From Planctomycetota bacterium (GTDB taxonomy: Bacteria > Planctomycetota > MHYJ01 > JACPRB01), in the NCBI GenBank assembly GCA_023261405.1, contig JAHFOZ010000236.1, forward strand, positions 1 to 8,165: a DNA stretch of 8,165 nucleotides. The letters run 5' to 3'. The notes below the pieces were generated by a model. That model searched no databases, had not been told where the DNA came from, and was given only the letters and a program-made list of their open reading frames with translations. Made by a program: the position numbers and the translations under genes. Positions 5,905 to 8,165 of this stretch are shown here, piece by piece; position 1 is the stretch's first letter, and each line of letters opens with the position of its first letter.

Positions 5905-7724
5905 CCGACGACCGCCTCCACGCCCTGGCCGAACGGCACCTCGAAGGCAGCCTCACGGAGGACGAGGCCCGCGAACTTGCGTCGGCGCTCGAGGCGTCTG
6001 CCGAGCTTCGCGCACGACTCCTCAAGGACGTGGCCCTCGCGGGGCTCCTGGCCCGGGCGCACGCCGCCGCCCCCGAGGGGCTCGACCGGAAGGTGCTCGC
6101 CGCGCTCCGCGGGGGCGCCGACAAGGACGCCCTGGTGGGGCGGGTCATGGCGGGTCTGCCCGCGCGCCGCACGCGCCGGGTATTCTGGGTCGCAGGTCTC
6201 GCCGCGGGAGTCCTGCTCATGCTTGTGGCTTTATATCCCGGCAGGCGCCTCGGAGTGTTCACCTCCTATCCGGCGCTCAATCACGTTGCGCAGGTCGTCC
6301 AGATTTCCGGGGTGGCCCGACTGGACGGGAATCCCGTCAGCCTGAATGATGGGATTCCTGCCGGGGGCCGCCTCGAAGTGGATGACGATGTCCACCTCTT
6401 TTTCCGGAATGGCGGAAAGGTCGTCGTGGGGAAGGGATCCTCCATCCGCCTCCAGGAGGATGGGGTCCGTCTCGAACACGGGGATCTTTCCACGGAGAAG
6501 GCGATGCTCCGTGTCCGGACCGAACACGGGGAGGTCCGGCTCCTGGGCGACGCGATCACCCTTCACGCGGAGCCCGCCGGGACCCGCCTCGAAGTGAAGA
6601 AGGGACATGTCCGCTTCGAGCGTCGCGCGGACTGGGTCAGCGTCGATGTGGTCGCCGGCCAGTACGCCGTGGCTTGCCGCGGGATGGACCTCTTCGAGGC
6701 GCGCCCCGTGGCGGGCGAGGCCCGCGTGCAAGAGGCTGTCCAGAAGGGGCTGGTTTATGTGATGAAGGCCAAGCCTCCGGTCTCGGGGTGGAACGGCCCC
6801 ATGGGCTCGGACGAGCTCGTTCTCACCACCTTCCTCAAGGCCGGCGTCCCCGTGAGCGATCCCCGAGTCGATGAGCATCTCCGGAAGATGCTCGCCTCGA
6901 AACTCCAGCGAACCTACTGCGTCTCGCTCCATGCCGTGGCGCTCCGGGAACTCGATGCCGCGAAGTATCGCAGCCGGATCGCCGAGTGCGCGCAGTTCCT
7001 CGTGGACAACCAGTGCGCGAACGGACAGTGGGGCTATGGCGAGGCCAGCGCCGCCGCGCCCGCCGGGGACCTCGTGACGAAGTCCCGCGACGGCCCGGCC
7101 ACCGGGAACAACTCCTGCAGCCAGTTCGCCGTCCTCGGGCTCCGCGCCTGCGTCGAGGCGGGGATAGCGATCCCCCGCGAGACCCTCGAACGCGCGAGCC
7201 GCTGGTGGGGGGCGAGCCAGCGGGCGGACCTCGACACCCAGTTCGGCGCCGACCGGAAAGGCTGGTGCTACACGCGCGAGGAGGACCCGCATCGCCCCTA
7301 CGGCTCCATGACCGCGGGGGGCGTCGCGGCCGCCGTGATCGCCGACGCCCTCCTGGGCCGCGATTGGAGGCAGGACCCCGTGGTCGCCTCCGGCATGAAC
7401 TGGCTCTCCTACCACTTCACGATCAACGAGAACTACGGGCCGGTGGAGGAGCTCATGGCGAAGGAGATGGTCTCCGACACCCCGAACCCGATGACCGAGT
7501 ACTACTACTACCTCTGGGCCCTCGAGCGCGCCGCCGCGCTGCAGGACGCGACGCTCCTCGGCACGCGCGACTGGTGGAACGAGGGGGCCCGGGAGCTCCT
7601 CTCCGCGCAGAAGCCCGACGGTTCCTGGGGCAGCGGCATCCGGCGCTGCAACCCGGTGTGGGACACCTGCTATGCGATCCTCTTCCTGACGCGGTCCACC
7701 CGGCCCATCGAGGTGAAGCGATGA
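5901..7724 (+). CDS. FecR-type sigma regulator fused to squalene-cyclase-like toroid domain
   Basis: A 607-aa single-pass membrane protein. Residues 1-93 are a predicted cytoplasmic segment (LAERHLEGSLTEDEARELAS) like the sigma-interacting N-terminus of FecR-family proteins, with no HxxxCxxC zinc motif. One membrane helix lies at about 94-112 (VFWVAGLAAGVLLMLVALY). A FecR-like beta domain spans about 125-265 (VAQVVQISGVARLDG, then VEDDV-type and LEHGDLS strands, ending VVAGQYAVA). Residues 276-600 form an alpha-toroid of the prenyltransferase/squalene oxidase repeat type: NQCANGQWGYG, NNSCSQFAVLGL, YYYYLWALERA, and QKPDGSWGSG near the end. The DxDD acid motif of squalene-hopene cyclases is absent, so catalysis of that reaction is unlikely; ligand binding is more plausible. 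ATG 5901 is chosen because the sigma stop overlaps it and the FecR N-terminus begins there; the frame upstream is a shadow of the sigma gene. It is coupled at both ends by ATGA overlaps. Confidence 0.85.
   Translation: MTDDRLHALAERHLEGSLTEDEARELASALEASAELRARLLKDVALAGLLARAHAAAPEGLDRKVLAALRGGADKDALVGRVMAGLPARRTRRVFWVAGLAAGVLLMLVALYPGRRLGVFTSYPALNHVAQVVQISGVARLDGNPVSLNDGIPAGGRLEVDDDVHLFFRNGGKVVVGKGSSIRLQEDGVRLEHGDLSTEKAMLRVRTEHGEVRLLGDAITLHAEPAGTRLEVKKGHVRFERRADWVSVDVVAGQYAVACRGMDLFEARPVAGEARVQEAVQKGLVYVMKAKPPVSGWNGPMGSDELVLTTFLKAGVPVSDPRVDEHLRKMLASKLQRTYCVSLHAVALRELDAAKYRSRIAECAQFLVDNQCANGQWGYGEASAAAPAGDLVTKSRDGPATGNNSCSQFAVLGLRACVEAGIAIPRETLERASRWWGASQRADLDTQFGADRKGWCYTREEDPHRPYGSMTAGGVAAAVIADALLGRDWRQDPVVASGMNWLSYHFTINENYGPVEELMAKEMVSDTPNPMTEYYYYLWALERAAALQDATLLGTRDWWNEGARELLSAQKPDGSWGSGIRRCNPVWDTCYAILFLTRSTRPIEVKR
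7711..7716 (+). promoter_or_regulatory. Ribosome binding site of second toroid gene
   Basis: AGGTGA, a perfect complement to part of the 16S anti-Shine-Dalgarno end, lies 4 nt before the ATG at 7721 and inside the last codons of the FecR-fusion gene. It supports the ATG at 7721 as a true start within the coding overlap. Confidence 0.6.
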
Positions 7725-8165
7725 GCGCGCTCGCGCTGGCCCTGCTCCTCCAGGTCCCGGGCGTCGACGAGGCCATCCGGAAGGGCGTGGAGTTCCTGCG
7801 CACGGCGAAGACGCCGGGCGTGAGCTTCGCCAAGCTGGACGACACCGAGGAGATCGTCCTCCTCACGTTCGTCCATGCGGGAGTTCCGGACTCGGACCCG
7901 AAGCTCCAGGAGATGCTGAAGAGGATGCTCGAGGCGCCGATCGAGCGCACCTACGAGGCGGTCCTCCAGGCGATGATCCTCGAGGAGCTCGACCGCGCGA
8001 AGTATCAGCAGAAGATCGCCCAGTGCGCGCAACACCTGGTGGACAATCAATGCGCGAACGGGCAGTGGTCTTACGGAAACCCCTCGGAGTTCGTGAAGGA
8101 AATCCCGCTGCCCAAGGACGTCTCCACGGGTGGGAAGGAGCCCAAGGGCGGCGTGAAGAACTTCG
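7721..8165 (+). CDS. Exported prenyltransferase-like toroid protein, N-terminal part (runs off window)
   Basis: The frame is open from ATG 7721 to the window end, giving 148 residues with no stop. The first about 11 residues (MSALALALLLQ) are hydrophobic and resemble a short export signal, although no basic residue precedes them. Residues 15-119 align without gaps to residues 276-380 of the preceding FecR fusion, with about 54 of 105 identical by hand count, including AGVP-SDP, ERTY or QRTY, AKY and VDNQCANGQW. Both copies keep the two Cys nine residues apart in the AEC/AQC...NQC segment, possibly a structural pair. The segment after YGN (from about residue 120: LPKDVSTGGKEPKGG) is a Lys/Gly-rich insert, also variable in the neighbour. 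The start overlaps the upstream stop as ATGA and has a good ribosome site. It is probably a soluble exported partner of the FecR fusion. Enzymatic activity cannot be judged without the C-terminal half. Confidence 0.85.
   Translation, partial: MSALALALLLQVPGVDEAIRKGVEFLRTAKTPGVSFAKLDDTEEIVLLTFVHAGVPDSDPKLQEMLKRMLEAPIERTYEAVLQAMILEELDRAKYQQKIAQCAQHLVDNQCANGQWSYGNPSEFVKEIPLPKDVSTGGKEPKGGVKNF

Noticed and set aside
6726..7724. Squalene-hopene cyclase enzyme
   Set aside because: The toroid repeats are present but the catalytic DxDD motif is not, and the domain is tethered outside the membrane behind a FecR module.

Overview
The window is high-GC bacterial DNA. It looks like a Planctomycetota or a close PVC-type lineage. 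That placement is an inference from the gene mix: a secreted formylglycine sulfatase next to a secreted glycoside hydrolase, an ECF sigma factor followed by a FecR-like membrane protein, and prenyltransferase/squalene-cyclase-like toroid domains on exported proteins. No rRNA, tRNA or other phylogenetic marker is present.

Layout. (1) Positions 1-117 hold a degenerate 24-25 bp tandem repeat array that runs into the 3' end of a decayed IS91-type (HUH) transposase on the minus strand (100-1245). The transposase has an in-frame TGA at a conserved zinc-finger Cys codon, and its C-terminus is cut off where the repeats begin. (2) Positions 1246-1538 contain no supportable gene, only small palindromes. 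(3) A LysR-type regulator lies on the minus strand (1539-2432). It has a recognisable promoter and a perfect 9-bp inverted repeat with a T-N11-A core just before its start codon. (4) On the same strand, a secreted glycoside hydrolase (5269-3833) and a secreted sulfatase (3836-2517) overlap by ATGA and form a polysaccharide-degradation operon. (5) After a 92-bp divergent promoter region, the plus strand carries an ECF sigma factor (5362-5904), a 607-aa protein that fuses a FecR-type anti-sigma/sensor module to a terpenoid-cyclase-like toroid (5901-7724), and the start of a second, exported toroid protein (7721 to window end). All three are joined by ATGA overlaps.

How the parts may work together. 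The minus-strand pair would remove sulfate and cleave sugar chains outside the cytoplasm, and LysR may regulate it or only itself. The plus-strand trio looks like a cell-surface signalling unit: sigma factor, membrane-anchored FecR protein with an extracytoplasmic toroid, and a free exported toroid paralogue whose first about 105 residues align without gaps to the toroid of the FecR fusion at about half identity. The FecR-toroid fusion, together with its paralogue, is the most interesting item. Its ligand and function cannot be read from the sequence.
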